54,974 bases of DNA from JAVZLQ01 sp049972525. GTDB lineage: Archaea > Thermoproteota > Bathyarchaeia > Bathyarchaeales > Bathycorpusculaceae. Where the stretch lies: positions 1 through 54,974 of the forward strand of contig JBMFKI010000009.1 of NCBI GenBank assembly GCA_049972525.1, read 5' to 3'. Made by a program: the position numbers and the translations under genes. How positions within the stretch are numbered: position 1 is the stretch's first letter; each line of letters begins with the position of its first letter. Positions 8,955 through 17,272 of this stretch are shown here, one piece after another. The notes under the pieces are model-generated. The model had not been told where the DNA came from. It did no database searches and saw nothing but the letters and a program-made list of their open reading frames with translations.

Positions 8955-9590
8955 TCAGAGCCACTGCATGAAAGGGTTTGTGCTCTTCTCTTCACCTATT
9001 GTTGTTATTGATCCATGTCCAGGATAAACAACAAAATTATCTGGCAAAACAGCTAACTTCCTCAACGACAATTTCATTTCCTCTTCAGAGCTATCAGGGA
9101 AGTCCGTCCTCCCAATTGAGCCCTTAAACAGGGTATCACCCGTGAAAATCTCCCTTTCTCCTAAAAGTGATATGCTTCCATGACTGTGACCAGGAGTGTG
9201 CATAACCCTCAAAACTATTTTTCCAAAGCTTAACAAATCCCCATCGGACAGAAGCTTATCTGCTGGAGGCGAAAATTTTTCAAAACCAAAGATTCCCGCA
9301 ATCCTTTTACCAATCTCGCCAAGCATATGAGCGTCGAACTTGTGAATTAAGATTGGCACGGCGAATCTTTCCTTTACAATTCCATTTCCACAAGTATGGT
9401 CTGGATGCCCATGCGTGTTCACAATCATTTTTAAGTTTAAGTTTTCATGCTCTATGAACCTCAAAATTCTTTCAGCCTCGTCAGCGCCATCAAAGCCTGG
9501 GTCAACAATTATTGCCTCATTTGTTTGCTCACATACTATTACGTAGCAGTTTGTGTAAAATTTGCCAACGCTGAACATTCGTGTCTTCAT
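8955..9590 (-). CDS. MBL-fold hydrolase (glyoxalase II-like)
   Basis: 211 residues. The metallo-beta-lactamase zinc motif appears as T-H-G-H-P-D-H-T near residue 60, with later ligands in H-T-P-G-H-S-H-G-S near 131 and F-T-G-D-T-L-F near 150, and a final H in P-G-H-G near 193. This set fits the hydroxyacylglutathione hydrolase-like branch that cleaves thioesters or related substrates. The true substrate cannot be read from sequence, and glutathione itself is unlikely in an archaeon. The gene is convergent with cofE, their stops one base apart. Confidence 0.85.
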   Translation of the reverse strand: MKTRMFSVGKFYTNCYVIVCEQTNEAIIVDPGFDGADEAERILRFIEHENLNLKMIVNTHGHPDHTCGNGIVKERFAVPILIHKFDAHMLGEIGKRIAGIFGFEKFSPPADKLLSDGDLLSFGKIVLRVMHTPGHSHGSISLLGEREIFTGDTLFKGSIGRTDFPDSSEEEMKLSLRKLAVLPDNFVVYPGHGSITTIGEEKSTNPFMQWL

Positions 9591-9896
9591 AGTTATCTAC
9601 AATTCATCTTGCGTCAAAATAAAAGGAATGCTGTACTATTATACTATCTGCATCATAAAATAAAGTTCCCTTGAAGATTATATGTGATGTGGAGATTAGA
9701 GAGTTGAAGCTTCAAGGAATCGGAAATGCATTTGACCGCTTCGAAACATACACAGTTTGAATTTTTAAGGAAGTAATATGTGATTTCAATTCGAAACCGA
9801 TGATATTCAATTTTCGCGCTCGAGGGATACGTTTAAATCTAATAGACTTTTCTACTTCACCAACACTCTAGATAAGGCAGAACTGGAGCAAAACAA
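9591..9896. other. gap between MBL and protease genes
   Basis: There is no convincing gene in these 306 bases. It holds an inverted repeat CTTGAAG (9670-9676) with CTTCAAG (9710-9716), the second copy lying in a 12-bp palindrome TTGAAGCTTCAA (9704-9715). A TATA-like gtttaaatct (9831-9840) is well placed to drive the protease gene at 9897. Confidence 0.4.
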
Positions 9897-10973
9897 ATGA
9901 GTGAAACACAAGGCGGAAACACTGAAGCTGTCCAACTTCAAGCAGATTTTGAAAGGATAACAGCTATTGTTGTGACGGAATTTCAAGTCGAAGAATCCAT
10001 GCTTGAACATGGTGTCCCAACATATTATCTTAAACAGCCTCAGCAAACAAAACAGCCTTTCCTTAATCTACTTAAAAAGTTGGGAGAAATCAACTTTACA
10101 GCTGTTCTCCGCAAAGTTGATGGACGAATAGTCCTAAAAGTAATCCCAAAACCAGCAACTAAAAAGGGCAATACTCTAATTAATTGGCTATTATTTTTTG
10201 CAACAATAGCAACAACGTTCATAACAGGCTACTTTCTTTCAGAAGGCCTAACAGATCCTCTAATGGGTGGAGCAACATTTACAGTCGCGATTATGGCTGT
10301 TATTGGGACTCATGAAATGGGTCATAAATTGACTGCAGATAAGAAAGGAGTGAAGGCCACACTACCCTACTTTATTCCTGGGCCACCTCCATTTGGAACC
10401 TTCGGCGCTGTAATAATGCAAAAAGATTTGCCAGCAAATAAAGACTCACTATTTGACATAGGATCAAGCGGTCCAATTGCAGGCTTTATTATAGCAGCTA
10501 TAGTTACAGCTGTAGGCATGACGATGGCAATTCCTGCACCGTCTCCACCAGAGGGTTACACTGTTCTGCCAGTGCCCCTAATTTCTATTCTCACTGGTAG
10601 TTTGCTGCAGTGGCTTAACCTTCTGCCCCCTCCTCCCCCGCCTGGTCAACTCTTGTTTATGCATCCCGTTGAGTTTGCAGGTTGGGTAGGTATGGTTGTG
10701 ACTATGCTTAACTTGTTGCCTGTCGCTATGCTTGACGGCGGGCATGTCGCCAGGTCTTTAGCTGGTGAGAAGGTGCGAGCTGTTCTTTCAATTGCTTCAA
10801 TAGCTTTGCTTGTCTGGGAGGGCTTTTGGGTTATGGCTATATTTGTTTTATTTCTAGCTATGCAGAGACATCCAGGCCCTTTGGATGACGTTTCAAGTTT
10901 GTCTAGGGGAAGAAAACTCTTAACACTTATACTAATTCTGATTTTTATATTGGCTTTTCCATTGCCGCTTTAG
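9897..10973 (+). CDS. site-2 protease family membrane metalloprotease (M50)
   Basis: 358 residues with several membrane segments. The zinc motif H-E-M-G-H is at residues 139-143 inside a helix, and the third ligand is in L-D-G-G-H, Asp at about 280, as in the S2P family of intramembrane proteases. A soluble N-terminal part of about 90 residues precedes the first membrane helix. A Pro-rich loop (P-P-P-P-P-P-G) lies near residue 245. It probably cuts membrane-bound regulators or leftover signal peptides; the substrate is unknown. It appears to be a single-gene unit with its own promoter. Confidence 0.87.
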   Translation: MSETQGGNTEAVQLQADFERITAIVVTEFQVEESMLEHGVPTYYLKQPQQTKQPFLNLLKKLGEINFTAVLRKVDGRIVLKVIPKPATKKGNTLINWLLFFATIATTFITGYFLSEGLTDPLMGGATFTVAIMAVIGTHEMGHKLTADKKGVKATLPYFIPGPPPFGTFGAVIMQKDLPANKDSLFDIGSSGPIAGFIIAAIVTAVGMTMAIPAPSPPEGYTVLPVPLISILTGSLLQWLNLLPPPPPPGQLLFMHPVEFAGWVGMVVTMLNLLPVAMLDGGHVARSLAGEKVRAVLSIASIALLVWEGFWVMAIFVLFLAMQRHPGPLDDVSSLSRGRKLLTLILILIFILAFPLPL

Positions 10974-11018
10974 GTTTCGTTTTGCATCTGTATTTGTGTT
11001 GTTCTTGTAGACGGTAAG

Positions 11019-11039
11019 ATTTATTAAATATTGCTATAC
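11019..11039 (+). promoter_or_regulatory. TATA box with shared TTGCTATAC element
   Basis: A TATA element tttattaaa is followed at once by tattgctatac (11029-11039), then a partly matching half-site cgatact. The same TTGCTATAC is found just after TATA-like boxes at 29223 and 43908. A start about 25 bases after the TATA would fall near the TTG at 11049. Confidence 0.4.
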
Positions 11040-11048
11040 TCGATACTT

Positions 11049-11330
11049 TTGAGTGAGGATACATCGAAAACAAAACATAACAAAGGGCTAAGCGATCATG
11101 AGAGGCACAGAGGCACAGCAATCCTATTAGCGTTCTTCTTACTCTTCACATTAGCCTCTCTTCTAATTCCCTCGCCAATGTTTCCAGGAAACTTTTTCTG
11201 TACACTAATAGGAGACGCCGTAAGCCAATATATAGTCTACCTAAGCGCCATTTTCAATGGAATATTCTACGGCACAATTATGTGGCTAGTCTTCTTGATT
11301 GTAAGCAGGAAGTTTGAAGGAGAAAAATAG
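11049..11330 (+). CDS. small membrane protein, unknown
   Basis: About 93 residues with a polar, charged N terminus of some 30 residues and two hydrophobic helices (about 25-50 and 55-85), ending in a short basic-acidic tail. I do not recognise the family. The frame is open from a TTG at 11031, but that codon lies in the promoter region; the TTG at 11049 matches the expected transcript start and would make a leaderless message. There is no ribosome site for either. It stands alone between the protease gene and a convergent zinc-ribbon gene. Confidence 0.55.
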   Translation: MSEDTSKTKHNKGLSDHERHRGTAILLAFFLLFTLASLLIPSPMFPGNFFCTLIGDAVSQYIVYLSAIFNGIFYGTIMWLVFLIVSRKFEGEK

Positions 11331-11351
11331 CTCTTTTGGCTACGTGCACCC

Positions 11352-11633
11352 TCAGTGTTCTGGTTTTTGTAAAAAGCCCACAAGCCTAATTGTGCTACCA
11401 CACTTGTTGCATATGAGGATTAACTCTGCTAAATCGTCGTTTTCCACTTTTGTTTCAACAATTTGATAAACTTCTTCTGTTTCATCGTCAGGTGATATTA
11501 TTGCTCCACATTTTGGGCATGGAAATGCTCCATCGCCATCGATTTTCGTCAAATCCACAGTGTATATAGCGCCTTTTTTCAAATATGCTTTCTTCATCAT
11601 TTTTAACACATCTTTCCACGGTTTTGGTTTCAT
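11352..11633 (-). CDS. zinc-ribbon protein, unknown role
   Basis: 93 residues. Two Cys pairs, C-P-K-C-G near residue 38 and C-N-K-C-G near 75, are spaced like a zinc ribbon with an acidic insert between the strands. The N terminus is basic and short (K-P-W-K-D-V-L-K-M-M-K). Such proteins are common in archaea and usually bind nucleic acid or another protein; nothing here fixes the partner. It has its own upstream AT-rich region and is not in an obvious operon. Confidence 0.7.
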   Translation of the reverse strand: MKPKPWKDVLKMMKKAYLKKGAIYTVDLTKIDGDGAFPCPKCGAIISPDDETEEVYQIVETKVENDDLAELILICNKCGSTIRLVGFLQKPEH

Positions 11634-11706
11634 GGTTAAACATGAATATAATTAACAATTATGAATTCGTAATTCATATGTGAAATTCGCTTTGCAGTAA
11701 ACGTTT

Positions 11707-13362
11707 TTATAAATTTAAGGCTTTAATTATGGCTGGGTTAAGATTTTTGAACTGCTTAAGCCACTCAATTCTTTCCGTCTTAAGCTTTTCCACATAAAAC
11801 TCCATTTGTTCTTCGGTGTAAAATTTTGAGGGATCAAACTTTGACATCTGTATTCCATTAACCCTTTTAGGCACCTGCGTGGCAAACGCTGGATAATTTT
11901 CCCACTCTATGGTCTTTCTTGCAATTCCACGTATTATTGCCGCCATTTCTGGAATTTCCACCCTAAGCGCTTCTCTAACAACTCTATTATCATCTTTGCT
12001 TCTTATTTCGCCGACACCTCCTGTGTTCAAGAGGTAACATTCAACCTTATCCTTGTGCCTTTTCAAGAAGTCGTAGAGCCAGTTTCCCTCATAAGCCTCG
12101 TCACCAATAATGAACGGGTTTGTGCCAACTTCCCTTACAGATTCGCCTGCTCTTCTCGGGTTTCCGGCTGATGTTTCCACGGATTCACCAAGCATGAAAG
12201 CTGCCGCGGCTTGTTCAATGTTTAATTTTGATGCTATGGGCACAACGGTGTTTCTCCGCGTAATGAAGATAACTATCATGCCGTCAACCTCCTGTAATGG
12301 CGGCAAATTCACGCTTTCAGATTTGTCCGAACACAAATCATCCCTTTGTATTATGGCTCTTCCGTTCTCGGTTAATGTCACATCGTCGAAGTGCACGTTA
12401 CCAAGATAGTCAACCATGACGTTCTCGAAAATCGTGCTTGGACTTATTGCAGCCCTAAAGATTATGGGCTGCACTTTTGGATCTAAATATCCAGTTTTTA
12501 GGTAGAAACCTCTTTCGGAACCAAGAGCTGAACCATCAGACCTTAAGAATACCACATCGTCCTGAACAATTTCTTGTCCCTCACCATCCTCCAGCAGTCC
12601 ATGGTTATGACATGCATGTGTAGTTTTTCCAGTTGCACTCAGCCCAAAGAGAATCATGCTGTACTTTCTGATTTTTCCAGAGCTGTCCTTTGCTCTGACG
12701 ATTTTTGCTCCAGCATGAATCCCAAGCATTCCCCTCTGTTTTGCCTCCCACATTGCCATCCTCAAAAATCCCTTTTTTGCCTCTCCATAGTAATCTGAAC
12801 CAAGAACGTACGTAACTCCAACCTCTGGAAAAACTAAAATTTGTCTGTCCTTCTCCTGCCACTCTGGAACTTGAAGCAAATACAGTTCTGGTCCTGGAGC
12901 TTCTTCACGTTTTGGAAAGAGTGTTTGTCCAACCATGTAAGCTAGTCTAATCATTTCCGGCCTGTGCACAGACACATAGTATGTGCATTGCGGGTTAAAA
13001 TGTGGGTTATCGCCCATTGTTCTTTCAACACAGACTAGAGGTGCATTCTTCAAGTATTTGTGAACTAAATCAACCGTTTTTGCCGCATTTCTTAGAATCT
13101 CTTCTTGTTTCTCGTTTAACCGTCTTTGGCGCACCTTCCGGCTTCCAACATAGACTGTTAGCCACGCGCTTCTATTTTTAACTGTTGAAACGAAATTGTA
13201 GTTGCCATAAACTGTTTTGGCACCATATCTCTCAGCAGTTTTTCTAAGCTCTGTGGGTGTCGGATAAAATACATTGTCACGTTGTCGTAAACTCTTCATA
13301 GCATCTAAAACTGCTTGCAACAAATGTTCCATATCGCTTTCTAGGGCATTCTGAACTTGCAT
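11707..13362 (-). CDS. pckA: phosphoenolpyruvate carboxykinase (ATP)
   Basis: 551 residues. The kinase-1a P-loop G-L-S-A-T-G-K-T-T-H lies near residue 240. It is followed by the D-D-V-V-F metal region and a downstream substrate and adenine region including N-T-G-G-V-G-E-I-R and T-N-P-F-I-I-G. This is the ATP-dependent enzyme that interconverts oxaloacetate and PEP, the entry to gluconeogenesis or, in reverse, an anaplerotic step. The start ATG has GGAG about 8 bases upstream. It follows the asparagine synthetase gene by 12 bases, so the two are probably one transcript, linking oxaloacetate/aspartate use to PEP. Confidence 0.9.
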   Translation of the reverse strand: MQVQNALESDMEHLLQAVLDAMKSLRQRDNVFYPTPTELRKTAERYGAKTVYGNYNFVSTVKNRSAWLTVYVGSRKVRQRRLNEKQEEILRNAAKTVDLVHKYLKNAPLVCVERTMGDNPHFNPQCTYYVSVHRPEMIRLAYMVGQTLFPKREEAPGPELYLLQVPEWQEKDRQILVFPEVGVTYVLGSDYYGEAKKGFLRMAMWEAKQRGMLGIHAGAKIVRAKDSSGKIRKYSMILFGLSATGKTTHACHNHGLLEDGEGQEIVQDDVVFLRSDGSALGSERGFYLKTGYLDPKVQPIIFRAAISPSTIFENVMVDYLGNVHFDDVTLTENGRAIIQRDDLCSDKSESVNLPPLQEVDGMIVIFITRRNTVVPIASKLNIEQAAAAFMLGESVETSAGNPRRAGESVREVGTNPFIIGDEAYEGNWLYDFLKRHKDKVECYLLNTGGVGEIRSKDDNRVVREALRVEIPEMAAIIRGIARKTIEWENYPAFATQVPKRVNGIQMSKFDPSKFYTEEQMEFYVEKLKTERIEWLKQFKNLNPAIIKALNL

Positions 13363-13374
13363 CTTAACGCTCCT

Positions 13375-14379
13375 TTACAGGTTATACACGGTGCCAGGAA
13401 TTTTTGGAAAAAGTTGGGTTTCTCCAATGTGCCTAGCTCCAACAATCCAGCTTACAAGTCGCTCTATGCCTATTCCAGCGCCAGCAGAAGGCTTTATTTT
13501 CCCATTTTTAGCCAGCCTTAATAATACATCATAGTTCTCTTTTTTAACTCCGTCTCTTTCCATTTTTCTGACAATTTTCTCGTAGCTCCACTCCCTTCTT
13601 CCGCCTGATAATACTTCTCCATAGTTTGGAAGCAACAGGTCGTAGTTGTCCCAGAAACCATTTTTAAAGTCCTCAAAATCATAAAACTCTCTTGGAAAGT
13701 TTACAATCCACACTGGCTCGCTTATGCTGGATAACAATTTATGCTCCCAACTTTTTCCAAAGGTTTTTTCCAACTCTTTTCTATCATAAACCGTAAACGG
13801 CGTCTCCGGAACTTTGAGGCTTCTGTACCTATCTAGGAGTGTTAGTTCTTCAGTCATGTCCCTTTTTATGTTCCAGATTAGTTCACTGATTGTTCTCTCC
13901 ACAAGGCGCATTATGTCTCTCGAAGTTGCGTTTCTAACTTCAAAATCAAGCTGTGTAAACTCGTAGGCGTGTATTCCACTCTGCGCTCTTTCCCTTCTTT
14001 CAATTCTAATGTTTGGGGATAATATGAAAAGCTTTGGATGAACAAGCGAACAAGCAACCATCTTGTGAACTATCATGCTAAGCGTCGCCCTAACAGTGTT
14101 CCCATAAATTTCAACTTCAACGCGTTTCTCAATTGACGCATCTGGGTCTGGCCACAAGGGATCCGTTGATTTCGAGAAAACCACTGGCAATAGCCACTCA
14201 AAACCTTCATCTAAAAACCTTTGCGTCAAGTACTGCAACGTGTAAGTCATCACCCTGCTTATATGTGCTCTCCTCTGGAGTTCAACTTCGGAAAGCTGCT
14301 CTAAAGGCTTTGGAATATCCATTGGTCTATTCCTAGAAATTGTTACGCCTCTTTGAATCATTCCATGCTTTTCATACAT
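13375..14379 (-). CDS. archaeal asparagine synthetase A (class II aaRS-like)
   Basis: 334 residues. It is the catalytic core of a class II aspartyl/asparaginyl-tRNA synthetase with no anticodon-binding domain. The motif 2 region is near R-I-E-R-R-E-R-A-Q-S-G-I-H-A-Y-E-F-T-Q-L-D, and motif 3 is G-A-G-I-G-I-E-R-L near the end. Archaeal proteins of this type make asparagine from aspartate, ammonia and ATP and are not tRNA synthetases. The ATG at 14379 has GAAGGG 6 bases upstream; a TTG two codons earlier has no room for one. It leads an operon with pckA and faces a divergent Lrp regulator across AT-rich palindromes. A minor alternative is a truncated AsnRS-like protein. Confidence 0.85.
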   Translation of the reverse strand: MYEKHGMIQRGVTISRNRPMDIPKPLEQLSEVELQRRAHISRVMTYTLQYLTQRFLDEGFEWLLPVVFSKSTDPLWPDPDASIEKRVEVEIYGNTVRATLSMIVHKMVACSLVHPKLFILSPNIRIERRERAQSGIHAYEFTQLDFEVRNATSRDIMRLVERTISELIWNIKRDMTEELTLLDRYRSLKVPETPFTVYDRKELEKTFGKSWEHKLLSSISEPVWIVNFPREFYDFEDFKNGFWDNYDLLLPNYGEVLSGGRREWSYEKIVRKMERDGVKKENYDVLLRLAKNGKIKPSAGAGIGIERLVSWIVGARHIGETQLFPKIPGTVYNL

Positions 14380-14435
14380 TTTCAACCCTTCTTCTAGCTA
14401 AATTTTTACCTTTAAAAGATGAGATGCCATGTTAT

Positions 14436-14485
14436 AAATTTTTTATAAAAAATTTTATAAAAATTTCCAAAAAATGGAAAAATTT
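14436..14485. promoter_or_regulatory. AT-rich palindromes between asparagine synthetase and Lrp genes
   Basis: A perfect 20-bp palindrome (14436-14455, arms AAATTTTTTA/TAAAAAATTT) is followed by an imperfect one with arms AATTTCCA and TGGAAAAATTT (14462-14485). Lrp/AsnC proteins usually bind AT-rich palindromes near their own promoter. The first palindrome also covers the likely TATA region of the leftward operon, and a TATA-like atttaagta is about 30 bases before the Lrp ATG. Confidence 0.5.
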
Positions 14486-14512
14486 AAGTAAATAAATGTA
14501 ATAATTACAGCT

Positions 14513-15034
14513 ATGCAGATTAGACTCGACGAGAAGGACTTAGCGATTCTCACGCTAATACAGGGCAACTGCAGACTTACGGCCAGAGAAATTGCGAGGA
14601 AAATAAACTCGCCAATAACAACTGTCTTTGCAAAGATAAAACGAATGGAAGAATTAGGCATAATAAAGAATTACCGTGCAATCTTGGACGCCGGGAAGCT
14701 CGGAATCGGCACAACCGCTTTCATTCTAGCTTCAGTCTCCTATGGAACGAGGGCAAACACAACGCAAATTTCGCAGAGGGATATAGCAAAAGAAATAGCC
14801 AAATTTCCGGAAGTTCAAGAAGTCCACATAATAACTGGAGACTGGGATTTATTGATAAAGCTTAAAGCTGAAAACGTCGACGTAATCGGGAAATTTGTCA
14901 TCGATAAGTTAAGGCTTGTTAAAGGAATAGAGAAAACATTGACATGCATGGTTTTTGAGACATGCAAAGAAACGACGGAAATACCGATAAAAACCGCAAA
15001 AACCAAAACCCTCACGCGCAATAAAATCAATTAA
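14513..15034 (+). CDS. Lrp/AsnC family transcription regulator
   Basis: 173 residues. The N-terminal helix-turn-helix (about 5-55, with D-E-K-D-L-A-I-L and the recognition helix around I-T-T-V-F-A-K-I) is followed by a RAM/AsnC effector domain (about 65-150) and a basic tail. These proteins form dimers to octamers and respond to amino acids. The divergent asparagine synthetase - PEPCK operon and the palindromes between them suggest that operon, and itself, as targets. No ribosome site is seen before the ATG and a TATA-like element lies about 30 bases upstream, so the message may be leaderless. Confidence 0.88.
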   Translation: MQIRLDEKDLAILTLIQGNCRLTAREIARKINSPITTVFAKIKRMEELGIIKNYRAILDAGKLGIGTTAFILASVSYGTRANTTQISQRDIAKEIAKFPEVQEVHIITGDWDLLIKLKAENVDVIGKFVIDKLRLVKGIEKTLTCMVFETCKETTEIPIKTAKTKTLTRNKIN

Positions 15035-15053
15035 TTGGATGTTGTAATGCTGA

Positions 15054-15079
15054 AAGCCTCACATTTTTTATAAAGGCTT
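15054..15079 (+). terminator. candidate terminator hairpin after the Lrp gene
   Basis: AAGCCT pairs with AGGCTT around a T-rich loop, 20 bases after the Lrp stop. It overlaps the TATA-like region of the next gene, so it may also be a promoter feature. Confidence 0.25.
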
Positions 15080-15124
15080 ATTATATAAACAAATTATGAA
15101 AAATATCGGTTATGGTGAAAAGGG

Positions 15125-16486
15125 ATGTCAAGCTTCGACGTGATCGTTGTTGGTGCTGGTACAGCTGGATGCCTAGCAGCAAGGGCAGCTGCCGAGGCTG
15201 GGCTAAACGTATGCATTGTTGAAAGGAAAAGCAGAGATGCAATTGGTGAAAAAGTTTGTGGAGACGCTTTAGGCGAGCATCATCTTAAGGAGGTAGAATT
15301 AGAAAAACCACAGAGTGGCGAAGTGGAAAAGCGAATTGAAGGAATAAAAATCTACTCACCAGATATGGAGACAACATTCACAGTTAAACATGAAGACTTT
15401 GTCGGTTACATCCTAAACAGACGGTTATTTGGGCAATGGCTGCTTAGAAAAGCACTCGACAAAGGTGCAGTTCTTTTCGACTCGATGCAGTGCCTCGAAC
15501 CAATAATCGAAAGAGGCTTCGTCGTTGGAGTTTTTTCTAGGAACACAAAAACTGGAGAAAAGACAGAGTTGAGAAGTAAAGTTGTAGTGGACTCTAGCGG
15601 TTTTCTCGCCGTTGTTAGGCGAAAACTTCCAAAAGAGATGGGAATAGAAAGAGAAATAGAAAAAGAGGATGTTGAAGCCTGCTACCGCGAAATTAGACAA
15701 CTTAAGCAGGAAAACGAGGATGATGAATTCTGCGAGATATACCTGAACCAAAAGGTAACTCCTGGAGGGTACACGTGGATTTTCCCAAAGGGAGGAGCAA
15801 AAGTTAACGTTGGCTTAGGCGTCTGCATGCGTGGAAAATTCCCAAACCCAAAAGCACAATTGTACAAACGCGTTTTAACGAAGCCACTGTTTGAAGGCTC
15901 ACTGCTTTTAGATGGAGGAGCATGGTACGACCCGACAAGAAGACCGTTGGACAACATGGTTGGAAACGGCGTCATAATAACCGGCGATGCAGCTTGCCTT
16001 GTAAACCCAATACATGGCGGAGGCATAGGCCCATCCATGCTCAGCGGTTACCTTGCCGGTAAAACGATAGCTAAGGCTTTAGAAAAGGGTGATGTTAGCA
16101 GAAGTTCCCTTTGGTCTTATAATTACGAGTATATGAAGTTGTATGGGACTAAACAGGCTGGACTTGACGTTTTTCGCTTCTTGCTGTTGACAAGTCGTGA
16201 CGAAGATCTAAGCTACGGAATGAAGTATAAGCTGCTAACTGAACAGGATGTTTTGAAGGCTGGCATGGGAGAGGAATTTCACTTGAACATAGGTGAAACT
16301 GCGAAGAGAGTGTTCAGAGGATTGAGGCGAATAAGCTTCCTTAACAAACTTCGAATCACAGTTAACTTCATGGAGCAAGTCAAAGCTCACTATAAGAATT
16401 ATCCCGGAAACCCAGAGCACTTTAACGAGTGGCACATGAAAACTGAAAGCCTATTTAAAGAAGCCAAGTTGAAACTTATGGATTAA
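15125..16486 (+). CDS. geranylgeranyl reductase family flavoprotein
   Basis: 453 residues. The N-terminal FAD fold has G-A-G-T-A-G-C at about residues 11-17 and the E-R-K end of the second strand near 36. The conserved G-D-A-A-C-L-V-N-P-I-H-G-G-G-I segment near residue 290 binds the flavin ring. These enzymes saturate the geranylgeranyl chains of archaeal ether lipids (digeranylgeranylglycerophospholipid reductase) or of prenyl quinones; lipid hydrogenation is the likely role here. The Cys in K-V-C-G-D near 45 is the one conserved in the archaeal enzyme. GGTGA lies just upstream of the ATG. Confidence 0.88.
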   Translation: MSSFDVIVVGAGTAGCLAARAAAEAGLNVCIVERKSRDAIGEKVCGDALGEHHLKEVELEKPQSGEVEKRIEGIKIYSPDMETTFTVKHEDFVGYILNRRLFGQWLLRKALDKGAVLFDSMQCLEPIIERGFVVGVFSRNTKTGEKTELRSKVVVDSSGFLAVVRRKLPKEMGIEREIEKEDVEACYREIRQLKQENEDDEFCEIYLNQKVTPGGYTWIFPKGGAKVNVGLGVCMRGKFPNPKAQLYKRVLTKPLFEGSLLLDGGAWYDPTRRPLDNMVGNGVIITGDAACLVNPIHGGGIGPSMLSGYLAGKTIAKALEKGDVSRSSLWSYNYEYMKLYGTKQAGLDVFRFLLLTSRDEDLSYGMKYKLLTEQDVLKAGMGEEFHLNIGETAKRVFRGLRRISFLNKLRITVNFMEQVKAHYKNYPGNPEHFNEWHMKTESLFKEAKLKLMD

Positions 16487-16542
16487 CCGCATATCAATTT
16501 AAGAATTTGAATGTTGTGACTAGTATTTGAAGTGTATCTGCC

Positions 16543-17208
16543 ATGCAAGTTGCAGTTTTAGCCACAGGCGGAAAAGATTCCTCCTTAGCATTATACAGAA
16601 TCCTAAAACAAGGCTACGAAGTTAAGTATTTAGTAAGCATGATACCAGTACGCGAAGATAGCTGGATGTTCCATTATCCCAACATTCACCTCGTAAAACT
16701 TTTCGCAAAAGCCGCTGAAATTCCGCTTGTAAGCGCTGAAACTTCCGGAGTCAAAGAGAAGGAAATTGAAGACCTTAAACGTCTAGTTAAAAAACTCGAC
16801 GTTGAAATGCTCGTCTCTGGAGCTATCGCATCAAACTATCAAAAGTCGCGGATTGAAAAAGTTTGTAAGGAGCTTGGATTAAAGTGTCTAACTCCACTTT
16901 GGGGTGAAAACCCTGTAAAAATTCTGAACGAACTTGTTAGATCCGGATTTGAAGCCATTATAACTGGAGTTTATGCCTATGGCTTCGGCGAGGAATGGCT
17001 TGGAAGGAAGATTGACGATAGCGTCATTAAAGAGTTGGTTGAGCTGAATAAGCGTTATGGAATTTCGGTTGTTGGCGAAGGTGGAGAATACGAAACATTT
17101 GTTCTCGACGCTCCATTTTTTAAGAAGAAAATAAAAATCGTTAGCGGAGAAAAATTTTGGAAGAGCCAATCTGGGTACTTGCTTATCAAAGAAGCTGAGC
17201 TTGAATAG
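16543..17208 (+). CDS. diphthine-ammonia ligase-like ATP pyrophosphatase
   Basis: 221 residues, the usual size of archaeal Dph6 family proteins. The N-terminal PP-loop is A-T-G-G-K-D-S-S-L-A at residues 7-16. Later family blocks are V-S-G-A-I-A-S-N-Y-Q near 94 (the adenylation site), P-L-W-G-E near 117 and G-E-G-G-E-Y-E-T-F near 187. Dph6 amidates diphthine on elongation factor 2 with ATP and ammonia, the last step of diphthamide synthesis. No dph2 or dph5 gene is in the window. Spacing from its neighbours is short, which suggests a loose rightward cluster. Confidence 0.87.
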   Translation: MQVAVLATGGKDSSLALYRILKQGYEVKYLVSMIPVREDSWMFHYPNIHLVKLFAKAAEIPLVSAETSGVKEKEIEDLKRLVKKLDVEMLVSGAIASNYQKSRIEKVCKELGLKCLTPLWGENPVKILNELVRSGFEAIITGVYAYGFGEEWLGRKIDDSVIKELVELNKRYGISVVGEGGEYETFVLDAPFFKKKIKIVSGEKFWKSQSGYLLIKEAELE

Positions 17209-17272
17209 GCTGTTTTTCTCGCAAAAACGTGAACTTTATAGTTTGCCAAGCATATTTTAAATTGGGAGACTT

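Noticed and set aside
14436..14455. Possible terminator at the 20-bp palindrome
   Set aside because: It sits between two divergent gene starts, where a terminator has no use; an operator or promoter role fits better.
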